Below are positions 1-5,623 of a stretch of DNA of 8,391 nt, piece after piece. Position 1 is the stretch's first letter. Each line of letters opens with the position of its first letter. Location: NCBI GenBank assembly GCA_016840645.1, contig JAEORY010000158.1, positions 1-8,391 of the forward strand. Reading direction: 5' to 3'. Origin of the DNA: Candidatus Borrarchaeota archaeon. GTDB lineage: Archaea; Asgardarchaeota; Sifarchaeia; Borrarchaeales; Borrarchaeaceae. The notes under the pieces were generated by a model that was given only the letters and a program-made list of their open reading frames with translations, made no database searches and was not told the DNA's origin. Position numbers and translations under genes: made by a program.

Positions 1-1131
1 GAAAATCTGTACATTTTCAAAATCTACTATTCTCTCGGTATTATCACTTATGAGTGAAATGTGGTCAGAAAGTCGAGTTCGATATTTTGAGAGTACGTCC
101 TCTGCATCTTTATAGGCTCTTTTACGGTCTCCCATGCATAGCGCAACGCCCACACCTGCTGAACCCATTCGACCACATGCATTTAGGCAAGAGGCGAATT
201 CTCGTGCGTCTCTTAAAATCCCGCCCTCTTTTTCTTTAACTAGTGTATATACATTCCCAACAATACTCTGCGCTTCATCTGATGAAACGCCATGCTGTAG
301 ACTCCTTGTGATGAGAGCGCTAACTAACTTCGTGCGTTCCTCAGTAGTCAAATCGGCAATTGATCTCCATTCATCTCCCTTTTTTAGTGGAATTTGAAGT
401 TCTACCAATAACTTAAAGCACGCATCACGGTTTCCAGTAATACTTGGAATATAAGGATCAGTTGTATATTCTAAAGCGGTATGAACTGGTCGTGTCATTC
501 TACCAAATAGCCTAAGATCTTTCTTAACCTCAAGGACTTGTGCATTTACTGCGTCGTCAACGATTGATTTGTTTAATCCGGTGAATGACCCTTGTTCCCC
601 TTTATCTTGTCGATCCCCAATCGCACCAACAACTGCCAGTGCTGACAAGTCGAGGTTCTTAGCATCCATTGCAAGGGCTGTAAAGTAACTCAGACCAGCG
701 CCACTTACATCGTATGATCCATTGATTTCAAAAAGATGCGGATTGAGTTGAAAAACTCCGTTTTCAGCACCAACTGGAGGGTGATGGTCCAGTATAACAA
801 CCTTGTTTTTTTTAGTATCAAGGTATTTTCTCACGATATCTAATTGACCAGATCCTAAATCAGTAAAAATGAAAAGATTAACATTTTCTTTCCCTTTAGA
901 GAGTGTAGCCATAATATCTTCTTCAAGTTGCCGAATAATTGACACCTGAAAACTTGCTCCAGCACGATATAAAGTAGTTGCGATTATTCCAGCCGCAGTA
1001 ATCCCATCTGTGTCTAAATGAGAAACGATTTTGGTCTGATCGTTATTTTTTATTGCGTCTTTAATTATATCTGCAATAACTTCTGCTTTTTTTAAAAAAT
1101 CGTCATATTTCTTTTCCATAGCCTCCACCAT
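1..1131 (-). CDS. recJ: RecJ/GAN-like DHH-family single-strand exonuclease (C-terminus off the left edge)
   Basis: My translation of the minus strand is open for 377 codons and reaches base 1 without a stop, so the C-terminus is missing. The DHH phosphoesterase core is clear: SHLDTDG (37-43, metal-binding aspartates D40/D42), TDLGSGQ (90-96), LDHHPP (114-119) and GAIGDRQ (169-175). A DHHA1-like part follows, with GGILRDAREF (303-312) and the glycine-rich CGRMGSAGVG (319-328). Such archaeal proteins are Mn/Mg-dependent single-strand nucleases; GAN binds GINS at the replication fork. Two in-frame ATG starts exist, at 1131 and 1119. The only GGAGG (1122-1126) is just 2 bases before 1119, too close to serve it, so I chose 1131 with weak confidence. 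The gene lies downstream of rps15 on the same strand, a linkage common in archaea, but here about 300 bases and a transposon relic separate them. Family certain; the exact role in repair or replication is inferred. Confidence 0.9.
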   Translation of the reverse strand, partial: MVEAMEKKYDDFLKKAEVIADIIKDAIKNNDQTKIVSHLDTDGITAAGIIATTLYRAGASFQVSIIRQLEEDIMATLSKGKENVNLFIFTDLGSGQLDIVRKYLDTKKNKVVILDHHPPVGAENGVFQLNPHLFEINGSYDVSGAGLSYFTALAMDAKNLDLSALAVVGAIGDRQDKGEQGSFTGLNKSIVDDAVNAQVLEVKKDLRLFGRMTRPVHTALEYTTDPYIPSITGNRDACFKLLVELQIPLKKGDEWRSIADLTTEERTKLVSALITRSLQHGVSSDEAQSIVGNVYTLVKEKEGGILRDAREFASCLNACGRMGSAGVGVALCMGDRKRAYKDAEDVLSKYRTRLSDHISLISDNTERIVDFENVQIF

Positions 1132-1170
1132 CGCCGTAATAAACGTGTGGAGATAGTTTATCTACACAAA

Positions 1171-1180
1171 TATTTTAATA
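1171..1180 (-). promoter_or_regulatory. TATA-like box for the RecJ-like gene
   Basis: On the minus strand the bases read TATTAAAATA, about 40 bases before the ATG at 1131. A start about 25 bases downstream would leave a leader of roughly 15-20 bases. It suggests the gene has its own promoter after the insertion of the relic upstream. Seen by eye only. Confidence 0.4.
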
Positions 1181-1289
1181 GACCACGATTTACATCTCAA
1201 AGCTTATGTTAAATTGATTAATATTCATTGAAAAACAAGTTTGTTAGCTGTGCAATATAACCTTTATGTTTTAAGTTAAAAAAAGCATC

Positions 1290-1385
1290 GTGAACTACCT
1301 CACGCTAAAGCTGTGGTGCTTTCTTGCTCTATAGGTGTAAACTAATCGCAACCTCTCATTGCAACATTCACGGCATTTGGCAAAG
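1290..1385 (-). mobile_element. Relic right end of a TnpB-type (IS200/IS605 superfamily) element
   Basis: On the minus strand this stretch ends in an imperfect hairpin (1320-1299, arms around a TTTA loop) followed by GTAGTTCAC (1298-1290), a form I know from right ends of archaeal and bacterial TnpB elements. Just upstream one frame reads PNAVNVAMRGCD, a stop, then FTPIEQESTTALA and a second stop. This resembles the variable C-terminal tail of TnpB proteins, which typically runs into the end hairpin. No zinc finger, RuvC motif or left end is present, so only about 100 bases of the 3' end remain. In TnpB elements this is also where the 3' omega-RNA scaffold is encoded, so a residual guide-like RNA cannot be excluded. 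The rest of 1132-1433 is AT-rich spacer with nothing I recognise apart from the RecJ promoter. Assignment is by pattern memory, not by a search. Confidence 0.5.
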
Positions 1386-1433
1386 TGAAAAACAATTAAT
1401 GGTCTAGTAAATAAAGAATTAAAATCTTTTTGG

Positions 1434-1889
1434 TTATCTAATTAATTGAGCAACCTTTTTCGGATCGTATTTCCACTTTGGATCAATTTTCTTCGTTCTG
1501 CGGTAATATTTCGAGAGCCTATGGATTTTTGCTTCTGTCAGCTGCAACCCTCTTTTTGAGTGTAGGTCTTTGGGATTAGCTTCCATATGGTTGCGGAGAT
1601 TCCAAGCCTTCCTGATGAGATTTAATATGTCTTCTGGAAGTACAGGCCTTAAATCATGCTCTACTAAATGCTGAGATACGCTTTTTCCGGTATGAAGTTT
1701 CACAGATGGAATACCATATTGATCCCTAAGTATTGTTCCGATCATTGCCTGCGACTCGCCCGACTTAGCAAACTTGACAATTATATCATCAACCTCTTCT
1801 GGCAAATATTCTACCCACACAGGCGATTTTGTGCGTGGGGGACGTTTACTTGCACTTTTACCCCGTGCTCTACTGTGCATTCTAGCCAT
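1434..1889 (-). CDS. rps15: 30S ribosomal protein uS15 (archaeal/eukaryotic S13 type)
   Basis: This small-subunit protein binds 16S rRNA in the central domain early in assembly. The product is 151 residues, the long archaeal form, against about 89 in bacteria. The basic N-terminal extension starts [12 protein letters not shown] and leads to W-V-E-Y-L-P-E-E-V (residues 25-33). The S15 core follows, with [17 protein letters not shown] near residues 115-131 (read from the chosen start). A longer frame begins 5 codons upstream at 1904, but GGAGG lies 8 bases before the ATG at 1889, which fixes that start. It is on the same strand as the RecJ-like gene. The coding region looks intact and ordinary. 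Confidence 0.96.
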   Translation of the reverse strand: MARMHSRARGKSASKRPPRTKSPVWVEYLPEEVDDIIVKFAKSGESQAMIGTILRDQYGIPSVKLHTGKSVSQHLVEHDLRPVLPEDILNLIRKAWNLRNHMEANPKDLHSKRGLQLTEAKIHRLSKYYRRTKKIDPKWKYDPKKVAQLIR

Positions 1890-2242
1890 TTTAGTTTCCT
1901 CCAAGAAGGTTCCTCTGAATTTCTACATTTTTATCAGTTGTGTGGAATTCTTGGTTTGTAGATTAAGTTTTTTTAAATCTAAATGTTTTAAAAAGGTTAC
2001 CAAAAAAACACAATTGAGTTTTAAATTTTTGCTGATTATAGCGGGAGACTGAAAGTTCGCTTGTATAACTTTCTTAAAACTCGAAGTTGAGGTTTTTAAC
2101 TTAATCTTTAAGAATATTTGCAATACGCTCTTTAGATGGTTTAATTAGTTTCAATACCTTTATAATGTAGCATTTTTTTCAGATGTTGTTTAAGGATTTG
2201 GTGATAATATAACACTGAAAACCAATTTGGAGTGTTTCCATC
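1890..2242 (+). promoter_or_regulatory. Divergent promoter region between rps15 and the COG1600 gene
   Basis: This gap of about 350 bases holds signals for both flanking genes. On the minus strand, TTTTTAAAAC (1994-1985) and TTTAAAAAAAC (1978-1968) are TATA-like and would give rps15 a leader of roughly 60-80 bases. On the plus strand, CTTTATAATG (2158-2167) is a good TATA candidate for the gene starting at 2243. No conserved open frame, RNA gene or strong hairpin was seen in the gap. Promoter calls are by eye. Confidence 0.4.
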
Positions 2243-2920
2243 ATGCTCCTTATGAGTAGCACAATTAGTGAGTATGTGAAAAAATTAGGTGCTGACTTAG
2301 TTGGCATAGCACATGTTAAAGAAATAAAGGATGAAAGGATAAAAGCAGAAATTAAAAGCGTACTTGATGATGCAAGAACTCTAATTTTAATTGGGAGACG
2401 CTTAGAACATCTAATGATTAACAAACAAGGGAAAGAAAGCGCAAATTACCAGATTACAATAAGCAAGACTTTAAAGTTGATTACACAAAAACTTGTTGGA
2501 TTCATTTTCAGAAGCGGTTTTAACTCTAAACTATTATTGGATCCTGAAAAAATGAGTGATGATCAACGAATCAACATCAAGAAACTTGCAGCTTCAGCTG
2601 GATTAGGGCAAATTGGCTTTAATAACTTGCTTTTGACACCAGAGTTCGGAGCGCGTGTGTTAATTGCTGCATTGGTAACTGACGCCCTTTTAGAACCTAG
2701 TAAAAGGATTGAATCACCAATCTGTTTGGAATTAAAAGGAATTTCCTGTAAAAAATGCGCAGATGCGTGTCCGCAACTTGCAATAAGTTTTACAGGGCGA
2801 TTTTATGAATCCAAATGTCTAAAACAGCTCAGTAAAGACATTGAGTTGTATCAATTATATAACTGCACTCTGTGTATTACATCGTGTCCTGTAGGACATC
2901 CTGATTCTTCAGAGCAGTAA
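2243..2920 (+). CDS. QueG-like (COG1600) protein with two [4Fe-4S] cluster motifs
   Basis: The 225-residue product resembles the COG1600 family, which includes the corrinoid and iron-sulfur epoxyqueuosine reductase QueG and many archaeal relatives of unknown substrate. The N-terminal YVKKLGADLVGIA (11-23) and the central AGLGQIGFNNLLLTPEFG (119-136) are family hallmarks. Eight cysteines fit two clusters: C161 plus C169-x2-C172-x3-C176-Pro, and C192 plus C208-x2-C211-x3-C215-Pro. It is much shorter than bacterial QueG (about 310-380 residues) and lacks the C-terminal HEAT-like part. A GGAG at 2229-2232 lies 10 bases before the ATG at 2243; an ATG at 2252 is an alternative. No queuosine or corrinoid gene is nearby, so I do not assign QueG activity. 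Likely cytosolic; no signal peptide or membrane segment is evident. It stands alone on its strand and ends at a convergent terminator. Confidence 0.8.
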   Translation: MLLMSSTISEYVKKLGADLVGIAHVKEIKDERIKAEIKSVLDDARTLILIGRRLEHLMINKQGKESANYQITISKTLKLITQKLVGFIFRSGFNSKLLLDPEKMSDDQRINIKKLAASAGLGQIGFNNLLLTPEFGARVLIAALVTDALLEPSKRIESPICLELKGISCKKCADACPQLAISFTGRFYESKCLKQLSKDIELYQLYNCTLCITSCPVGHPDSSEQ

Positions 2921-2934
2921 ACTACTCTCTGAAG
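2907..2934 (+). terminator. Inverted repeat between convergent genes
   Basis: CTTCAGAG (2907-2914) and CTCTGAAG (2927-2934) form an 8-bp perfect stem with a 12-base loop that includes the stop codon of the COG1600 gene. A T-rich stretch (TTTACTTTTC) follows. It lies immediately before the end of the convergent 60-residue gene and may serve as a transcript end or stability hairpin. Confidence 0.5.
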
Positions 2935-2935
2935 T

Positions 2936-3118
2936 TTACTTTTCATTTAGAATGTTTAAAATATTAATAATATCTTTTTGTGCCCTTTTTAGTAACTTTA
3001 TTGCCTTCTTTTTTTCTTTTTCGTCTAACGAATGAAATGGGGCAGTTTTTCGCCATAGTTCACGCAAGTCTGTTAATGCATAAAGAGCGTCAAAAGTAAG
3101 AGAAACCCGTTCACTCAT
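2936..3118 (-). CDS. Small conserved-looking protein of unknown function (60 residues)
   Basis: I do not recognise this protein. It starts MSERVSLTFDALYALTDL and is predicted by eye to be helical. A conserved-looking hydrophobic N-terminal helix precedes LWRKTAPFHSLDEKEKKKAI, and the C-terminal third is strongly basic and amphipathic (LLKRAQKDIINILNIL). There are no cysteines and no membrane segment. The frame opens at a GTG (3127), but AGGTGA overlapping that codon sits 5 bases before the ATG at 3118, which makes 3118 the better start. It lies just downstream of tRNA-Cys on the same strand, and converges on the COG1600 gene. A good SD and sensible composition support a real gene; it could be a small nucleic-acid-binding or structural protein, but nothing proves that. 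Confidence 0.65.
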   Translation of the reverse strand: MSERVSLTFDALYALTDLRELWRKTAPFHSLDEKEKKKAIKLLKRAQKDIINILNILNEK

Positions 3119-3152
3119 TTTGTTCACCTACAAATAATTAGAAATAAATTGA

Positions 3153-3243
3153 AGCCGGGGGGAGGAATTGAACCCCCGTAAAGCGGATCTGCAGTCCACC
3201 GCCTCTAAGAGGGAGATATTTCCAGCCTCTAGGCTACCCCGGC
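3153..3243 (-). tRNA. tRNA-Cys(GCA) with a D-loop intron
   Basis: The minus strand folds as a full cloverleaf. The acceptor stem is GCCGGGG/CCCCGGC with U73, the cysteine identity discriminator. The D stem is GCCT/AGGC. The anticodon stem is GTGGA/TCCGC around the loop CTGCAGA (anticodon GCA at 3192-3190), with variable loop TTTAC. The T arm is GGGGG-TTCAATT-CCTCC with one G-T pair. No CCA is encoded. The gene is 91 bases, about 16-19 longer than normal, and all the excess lies in the D loop (26 bases). Removing it leaves the D loop AGAGGCT, close to the AGGGGCU I recall from other archaeal tRNA-Cys. It is followed by T-rich sequence. Confidence 0.95.
3205..3223 (-). other. Probable tRNA intron in the D loop
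   Basis: The inserted bases begin GGAAATATCTCC after exon end AGAGGCT. The flanking GAGG (in the 5' exon) can pair with CCTC inside the insert, giving a 4-bp helix with 3-base bulges CTG and TTA on opposite sides. This is a relaxed bulge-helix-bulge of the kind cut by archaeal tRNA splicing endonuclease. The bulge model gives a 17-base intron (3223-3207), while a mature D loop of the usual size needs 19 bases (3223-3205). The 3' junction is therefore uncertain by two bases. Confidence 0.7.
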
Positions 3244-3261
3244 ATATCATCCAATTTAATA

Positions 3262-3269
3262 TGTATACG
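3262..3269 (-). promoter_or_regulatory. Possible TATA box for tRNA-Cys
   Basis: GTATACAT on the minus strand lies about 20-26 bases before the mature tRNA 5' end, followed by another AT-rich stretch (ATTAAATT). Position fits an archaeal tRNA promoter; identified by eye only. Confidence 0.35.
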
Positions 3270-3422
3270 TTTCTGGCCGCCTCGATCAGATACGTCTCGC
3301 CTAATAGAAGACTAATTTAAAAACATTACTGAAGTTCTGAAGAATTGAATACAGAGTAATACATTTAAAATGAGTTGACTTTAAACCTACCATACTAGTT
3401 ACAATATGTTTGAGTGATCAGA

Positions 3423-3605
3423 ATGGTCAGATTACGTGAATGCAGTTTTTGCGCAATTAAAATCGAACCTGGTACAGGGATGTTATACGTTAAAACAGAT
3501 GGATCAACAAGATGGTACTGCTCTAGTAAATGTAAAAAATCAGATTCGATGAAACGCAATCCACGCAAACTAAAATGGACAAATCGATATGAATCTAAGC
3601 GTTAA
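3423..3605 (+). CDS. rpl24e: 50S ribosomal protein eL24
   Basis: This 60-residue zinc-ribbon ribosomal protein belongs to the archaeal/eukaryotic large subunit. The product starts MVRLRECSFC. Its zinc ligands are C-x2-C (ECSFC, residues 7 and 10) and C-x3-C (WYCSSKC, about residues 33 and 37), and the tail is basic (KRNPRKLKWTNRYESKR). Length matches the family. A frame opens at a GTG (3414), but that GTGAT is better read as an SD for the ATG at 3423. In many archaea rpl24e follows rps28e and precedes ndk on the same strand. Here it is next to ndk but convergent, and neither rps28e nor rpl7ae is present, so the cluster is rearranged. A TTTAAAA at 3364-3370 is a possible TATA box. Confidence 0.96.
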   Translation: MVRLRECSFCAIKIEPGTGMLYVKTDGSTRWYCSSKCKKSDSMKRNPRKLKWTNRYESKR

Positions 3606-3656
3606 TATCCTGTATCTTATTTTTAATAACCAAATAACAAAACTTAAGCATTAGAT

Positions 3657-4115
3657 TTATTCGTATAACCACTTTTCGTCTGAACGTGGATATTTACATA
3701 CCTCTTCTTCGGCAAAATATACTGCCATTTCCATTCTTGCATTTTCTACAGAATCTGCTGCGTGGATGACATTTCGCTCAAGAGTCATCCCAAAATCACC
3801 TCTAATGGTACCCGGACTTGCTTCTAGAGAATTTGTTTTTCCTATAATTGTCCTTACTGCTTGAACTGCGCTTTTTCCTTCCACAACCATTGGAAGAGAT
3901 GGTCCTGATGTAATATATTCTATTAATGGTTCGAAAAATGCCTTTCCTTTATGAACGGCATATTGTTTCTCTGCTAATTCTCTTGAAACTTGTAATAACT
4001 TCAATGCCGTTATTTTCAGCCCTTTTTTCTCAATCCTTGAGATTATTTCTCCAATTAACCCTCTTGCTATGGCATCAGGCTTAAGCATCACGAAAGTTCT
4101 CTCAAATTCACTCAT
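3657..4115 (-). CDS. ndk: Nucleoside diphosphate kinase
   Basis: Ndk transfers the gamma phosphate from ATP to nucleoside diphosphates through a phosphohistidine, keeping NTP pools balanced. The 152-residue product has the full family set: VMLKPDAIARGLIGEI (9-24) with K12, Y52, R88, R105, and NVIHAADS (115-122) carrying the catalytic H118. The motif reads HAADS where many bacterial enzymes have HGSDS. AGGAGG is placed 7 bases before the ATG, a strong ribosome site. The gene probably belonged to the aIF5B-eS6 gene row. It now lies directly after the IsrB element, whose reading frame ends 18 bases before its start codon. It converges on rpl24e. The coding region is intact. Confidence 0.97.
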   Translation of the reverse strand: MSEFERTFVMLKPDAIARGLIGEIISRIEKKGLKITALKLLQVSRELAEKQYAVHKGKAFFEPLIEYITSGPSLPMVVEGKSAVQAVRTIIGKTNSLEASPGTIRGDFGMTLERNVIHAADSVENARMEMAVYFAEEEVCKYPRSDEKWLYE

Positions 4116-4133
4116 AATGTTGCCTCCTAATAC

Positions 4134-5237
4134 TTAGACCTTAAAACTTAAAAAACTCAACTGATTAGGCGAAGGAGTCCCCTTCCGAAAGGTGGGGGAG
4201 AAATTCGCCGTTGACTTCATCCAAATTATGCCTGTACTTCGACAGAGTAAGCTCACCTTGCGGGGTGTGAATTGTCCAATGCGCTTACCGAATGCATCCA
4301 TCACGCCGATTTTATTTGTTGTTTCGGTGGGTAATCTGCATACCCATCCTCTGTATGTTTCACTCGCTTTTTCGGCCTCCACATAATCTCCTTTTCTAAA
4401 ATGACCACCATTTTTTGTCCCTCCAAATTTAGGGCGAAGATGTCCTTTTTGGTGATGTTGTCTATGAAGTGGTCGGCGTGCGAATTCAGGGCGTTGCCAG
4501 TAATAAAACGGCGCGTTCTTAGATTCTATAAAATGTCCGAACATGCCACATAACATGGCTACCGCATCATTGGCGTGACTCTCCGGTGAGATTTTATCCT
4601 TCTTGCTAGACTTTGGTATACCGTATTGTTTTCGTAGATTTGCCGTTTGCCAGCCTTTAAATCTTATAGTTGGTGCCATCGCTTCTAACACTTTATAAAA
4701 GCGCGTCTTACCGATTTCTGCCGTAGAAAAATATTTTCCATGTCTATAGTTGAAATGATTGAAGGCGATATCTTCTGTACCATTCTGTATTATGGGATAA
4801 ATGGTGGCCAGTTCTTTCACGATTTTTTCGCGTAACTCGGCCTTCGCTTGTTGTGAGGGGGCGATCCAATAGTCTTTTTTTCGGCGGTTATTGAATCGGC
4901 ATTTTCGCCGCCATAATTTCTGTCGTCTTGAGCGTCTTAAGCTACGCCGGTCATTCATTTTCTGTGAGACACGTGCTGGCAGTTTTGCCATGCCTTTTAG
5001 ACAGACTTCACTGTTACTACCAACCGCATACCCCTCATATTTAGAACCCGTATCGATCGCTATTTTGAGTGGCTGTGTACTCAGACCGACATTCACCAGC
5101 ATGTGAAGATAGAAGATACCGAGTTTGTTGAACCTGCCTCGTGCCACCTTTCCTGTTATGAGTTTACGTGCCCTAGCAGGAGTTGTAGGCATGAGCGGTT
5201 TTCCCTCGCTACTGACTACAGGAATCCTGATACTCAT
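4134..5237 (-). CDS. isrB: IsrB: HNH-less IscB-family RNA-guided RuvC nuclease/nickase
   Basis: The 367-residue protein has the domain order of IsrB. The N-terminal PLMP motif (14-17) is followed by TPARARKLI. RuvC-I is IAIDTGSKYEG (59-69, D62). The arginine-rich bridge helix spans about 97-120. RuvC-II is TEDIAFNHF (154-162, E155), and RuvC-III is ESHANDAVAM (219-228, H221, D224). Only 66 residues separate E155 from H221, so the HNH domain of IscB/Cas9 is absent. The C-terminal RRPLHRQ (about 254-260) and RPKFGGT, then FRKGDYVEAE, match the target-interaction region of this family. Characterised IsrB nicks the non-target DNA strand guided by an omega-RNA. GGTGAT (5252-5247) precedes the ATG by 9 bases, matching the archaeal anti-SD. 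The catalytic residues look intact. The last 25 or so residues are encoded by the element's end hairpin and what lies beyond it. No TnpA transposase is nearby. Confidence 0.88.
   Translation of the reverse strand: MSIRIPVVSSEGKPLMPTTPARARKLITGKVARGRFNKLGIFYLHMLVNVGLSTQPLKIAIDTGSKYEGYAVGSNSEVCLKGMAKLPARVSQKMNDRRSLRRSRRQKLWRRKCRFNNRRKKDYWIAPSQQAKAELREKIVKELATIYPIIQNGTEDIAFNHFNYRHGKYFSTAEIGKTRFYKVLEAMAPTIRFKGWQTANLRKQYGIPKSSKKDKISPESHANDAVAMLCGMFGHFIESKNAPFYYWQRPEFARRPLHRQHHQKGHLRPKFGGTKNGGHFRKGDYVEAEKASETYRGWVCRLPTETTNKIGVMDAFGKRIGQFTPRKVSLLCRSTGIIWMKSTANFSPTFRKGTPSPNQLSFLSFKV
4141..4160 (-). promoter_or_regulatory. Possible ndk promoter at the end of the IsrB element
   Basis: The minus strand holds TTTTTTAAGTTTTAA about 30-45 bases before the ndk ATG, a TATA-like run overlapping the last codons of isrB. 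Initiation about 25 bases on, near 4125, would give ndk a short leader. If real, it makes ndk independent of the genes upstream of the insertion. By eye only. Confidence 0.35.
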
Positions 5238-5531
5238 GGTTTTAAATCACCATTTTTTGACGTGTTTTTATACACCGATTTACGGCCAAGAACACTAACT
5301 TGTAACACGCGCTTTGGAGTTGCCCACTCGGAAGATGTCGTGCAACCACGCCCGTTCTGTATCAGGCAGAACTTACAGGGTTCGGAACTAGCGCAACATT
5401 CCGAAGTGTGTACCACCGAGCGGCTGCTGCATAACTCTATGGTATGGTATAGGTTATGCCTCCTAGACAACTCTTGCCCCGTGAGCCTGTACTTCACAAG
5501 CCCCATCCGACAGGGTGGGGTAGTTGACCTA
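4162..5531 (-). mobile_element. IsrB-carrying IS200/IS605-superfamily element, without tnpA
   Basis: The unit runs from a left-end motif, GTCAACTACCCC with hairpin (5528-5501), through the omega-RNA scaffold and isrB to the right-end hairpin (4168-4209). The exact ends are not proved: this superfamily makes no target duplication, and I estimate them from where conserved end structure stops. The first 60 bases I counted inside the scaffold (5281-5340) are 52% GC, against 28% in the eS6 flank (5581-5640), which supports foreign origin. It carries no transposase and so would depend on a TnpA elsewhere. Confidence 0.75.
4168..4209 (-). repeat. Right-end hairpin of the IsrB element
   Basis: GGCGAA (4168-4173) and TTCGCC (4204-4209) form a 6-bp outer stem. 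Inside, CCCC/GGGG arms and CC/GG around a GAAA loop continue the fold. This sub-terminal hairpin form is typical of IS200/IS605-superfamily ends that are recognised as single-stranded DNA by TnpA. It lies inside the 3' end of isrB. Confidence 0.7.
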
Positions 5532-5550
5532 CTTTCAGTTTTTAAAATGG
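5240..5550 (-). ncRNA. Omega-RNA of IsrB: 5' guide plus scaffold
   Basis: IscB and IsrB use an RNA encoded just upstream of their own gene, with a short 5' guide copied from the flank of the element and a long structured scaffold. This stretch has no credible protein on either strand, but has ordered hairpins on the minus strand: CCCCA/TGGGG (5520-5501), an 11-bp bulged stem GCATAAC-CTAT/ATAG-GTTATGC (5459-5429), TTCGGAA/TTCCGAA (5405-5381), GTTCTG/CAGAAC extended by CCC/GGG (5380-5351), GAGT/ACTC (5329-5317) and GTGT/ACAC (5275-5262). Scaffold length is about 290 bases, in the range reported for IsrB. The guide would be the roughly 16-20 bases left of the end, about 5531-5550, inside the eS6 3' flank. 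Both RNA ends are estimates. Confidence 0.75.
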
Positions 5551-5572
5551 TTTTAAATGAAAGAACATTAAC

Positions 5573-5623
5573 CTCTCCACATTTTTTGTGCTCTAGGAAA
5601 TGTTAATTTGTTATAATGGAGAG
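5573..5623 (-). other. Inverted repeat in the eS6 3' flank
   Basis: CTCTCCA (5573-5579) and TGGAGAG (5617-5623) are perfect complements separated by 37 AT-rich bases. It could be an eS6 3' end structure, or a chance pair. It lies between the eS6 stop and the predicted IsrB guide. Confidence 0.3.

Noticed and set aside
134..397. An 87-codon plus-strand frame (and another at 54-239)
   Set aside because: They are antisense to the RecJ-like gene, whose minus-strand frame is continuous and carries full family motifs.
1923..2123. A 66-codon minus-strand frame upstream of rps15
   Set aside because: It is lysine-, leucine- and asparagine-rich from AT-rich promoter DNA and overlaps the likely TATA boxes of rps15.
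4134..5237. Full IscB with an HNH domain, or TnpB
   Set aside because: Only 66 residues lie between the RuvC-II glutamate and the RuvC-III histidine, with no HNH motif. The PLMP motif and the lack of a CxxC zinc finger exclude TnpB.
5234..5506. A 90-codon minus-strand frame overlapping the omega-RNA and the isrB start
   Set aside because: Its bases are explained by ordered hairpins, and its composition (many Ser, Cys, Arg) is not protein-like. The RNA reading fits the IsrB family layout.
5103..5606. A 167-codon plus-strand frame across the isrB upstream region
   Set aside because: It is cysteine- and serine-rich without any domain, lies antisense to the structured omega-RNA and the isrB start, and has no ribosome site; it is a by-product of the GC-richer RNA.
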